Assembly: GCA_030681145.1 (NCBI GenBank)
Contig: JAUXXK010000485.1
Location: forward strand, 1-6,204
Direction: 5' to 3'
Length of the DNA: 6,204 nt
From: Methanobacteriaceae archaeon
GTDB lineage: Archaea; Methanobacteriota; Methanobacteria; Methanobacteriales; Methanobacteriaceae
Made by a program: the position numbers and the translations under genes. Below, piece by piece: positions 5,228-6,204 of this stretch. The notes below the pieces were generated by a model. That model was not told the origin of the DNA and made no database searches. It saw nothing but the letters and a program-made list of their open reading frames with translations. How positions within the stretch are numbered: the stretch's first letter is position 1; each line of letters opens with the position of its first letter.

Positions 5228-6204
5228 TTGTCAAAATTGTTACAAAAAAATAAAAACCTTATTTTAATTTGTATACCTGCAATTATAACATTTTTCTTGG
5301 TTTTTATTCCCACTTTTAAATATTCAATTCCTTTAGACAGCGAAGCATTTAATCATGTAATTTTCAGTCAATTTTATGTAAAAAATATTATTTTGTCGGA
5401 TTCATTATTATATTCTAATAAAGGAGATTATTCTCCCCTATTCAACTTTTTGATGTTCTCAGTTAGCAATATATTTAATTTAAGTCCTTTGGAGACTATG
5501 AAGTTTTCACAACCTATTTTTGCTTTTTTAATGATTTTGTCTTTTTCATTTACGGCTTCCAGGATGTATAATGAATGGGCTGGATTTTTCACTGGAATAT
5601 TTTCAATGTTTTCAGTTTTTTTCTACAAAATAATGATGGCTACCCCGGAAATCATGATTTTAATATTAATTCCTCTTATATCTTACTTTTACTATATTGC
5701 TGTGCAAAAAGAAGATTTAAAATGTGCTTTAATCTCAGGATTGCTACTTGGGATGGGATTTTTAATCCATGCAGTTTCTACAGGCATTATTTTAATGATA
5801 TTAACTATATTTACAGCAGTGCTTTTGACTACTAGAGGCCAAGCAAAATTTAAGGCGTACATAATATTAATTAGTGTTTCATTATTAATGGTTACTTTAT
5901 GGCTGGTCTCTGTTTTTATTAAAGGAGGGTTCATGTTAAAAATCCCTGTATCCAACTTTATGCTCATTAACACGCATTTTCAATTTTTAGGTGCACTTCC
6001 TCTTCTTTTTGCATTTATTGGTGGATTTTTCTTGATTAAAAGGCGCGAAATCAAGGATATTTTAATTTTAGTGTGGATATGTGTTATAACTATCATGAGC
6101 TTCATTCACTTTTCTCTATTGCCTTTAGAGACGGATTATGTTCTTTCTTTAGCAATATTTCCATTAATGGTAATGGCAGGAATCGGAGTACAATGTATTC
6201 GCAT
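5228..6204 (+). CDS. polytopic membrane protein, probable GT-C type glycosyltransferase (3' end outside window)
   Basis: An uninterrupted reading frame of 325 codons runs from TTG 5228 past the window end, so the C-terminus is missing. The product is very hydrophobic: a first membrane helix at about 10-29, then an outer loop, then many segments at about 96-111, 117-135, 141-158, 166-182, 184-200, 208-230, 253-270, 277-294 and 303-320. The first loop carries PLDSEAFNH (35-43) and, later, GDYSPLFNFL (66-75). These resemble the acidic loop motif and YPPLFHxL-like element of GT-C glycosyltransferases (GT39/PMT-like and related archaeal families), which use polyprenyl-phosphate sugars on the extracytoplasmic side. 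The FLIHAVSTG stretch (178-186) and the late PLMVMAGIGV helix also fit. The gene is divergent from the glycosyltransferase-flippase operon, which could supply its donor. The membrane protein call is firm; the GT-C assignment is by motif resemblance. An O-antigen polymerase-like or other uncharacterised membrane protein remains possible. Confidence 0.7.
   Translation, partial: MSKLLQKNKNLILICIPAIITFFLVFIPTFKYSIPLDSEAFNHVIFSQFYVKNIILSDSLLYSNKGDYSPLFNFLMFSVSNIFNLSPLETMKFSQPIFAFLMILSFSFTASRMYNEWAGFFTGIFSMFSVFFYKIMMATPEIMILILIPLISYFYYIAVQKEDLKCALISGLLLGMGFLIHAVSTGIILMILTIFTAVLLTTRGQAKFKAYIILISVSLLMVTLWLVSVFIKGGFMLKIPVSNFMLINTHFQFLGALPLLFAFIGGFFLIKRREIKDILILVWICVITIMSFIHFSLLPLETDYVLSLAIFPLMVMAGIGVQCIR

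Noticed and set aside
5575..5973. Short ORFs on both strands (5575-5835 plus, 5692-5973 minus) within the GT-C-like gene
   Set aside because: Both overlap the continuous frame from TTG 5228, which has a consensus ribosome binding site and coherent membrane-protein character. The short ORFs have neither.
1..6204. Mobile element, CRISPR array, tRNA or defence system
   Set aside because: No transposase or integrase frame, no repeated spacers, no cloverleaf sequence and no nuclease or toxin-like product were found. The genes read as ordinary archaeal chromosome.

Overview
The window looks like chromosomal DNA from a methanogenic archaeon of the order Methanobacteriales, most likely close to Methanobacterium. 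Three signs point there. The DNA ligase is of the archaeal ATP-dependent type. The first gene has the winged-helix plus FilR1 (DUF1724) layout that is abundant in these methanogens. The expression signals are archaeal: T-run terminators, TTTATATA-type boxes, and GGTGAT-type ribosome binding sites placed 3 nt before the start codon. Base composition is AT-rich, especially between genes. The genus is inferred from protein character, not from a search.

Layout: three plus-strand genes come first, each apparently its own transcription unit: a FilR1-type regulator (110-922), ATP-dependent DNA ligase (about 1130-2803) and a small exported or membrane-anchored OB-fold protein (2953-3342). The third converges, with a 15-bp gap, on a minus-strand operon. 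That operon holds a family 2 glycosyltransferase resembling dolichol-phosphate-mannose synthase (4359-5042), followed by a UPF0104/LPG-synthase-TM 'flippase-like' membrane protein (3358-4362). The two overlap by 4 bp (ATGA). Divergent from the operon, a long plus-strand ORF starts at TTG 5228 and runs off the window end. It encodes a polytopic membrane protein with GT-C glycosyltransferase character.

The glycosyltransferase, flippase-like protein and GT-C-like protein form a plausible lipid-linked sugar module. A cytoplasmic enzyme would load a hexose onto a polyprenyl phosphate, a membrane protein would help deliver or flip it, and an integral membrane transferase would use it on the outer face. 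The first two together match the two halves of the single AglD protein of Haloferax. The ligase is housekeeping. The regulator's target and the OB-fold protein's role cannot be read from the sequence.

No tRNA, rRNA, CRISPR array, insertion sequence or obvious mobile element was seen, and no gene-free stretch exceeds 300 bases. The window is mostly ordinary. The OB-fold protein and the split AglD-like module deserve the most attention.
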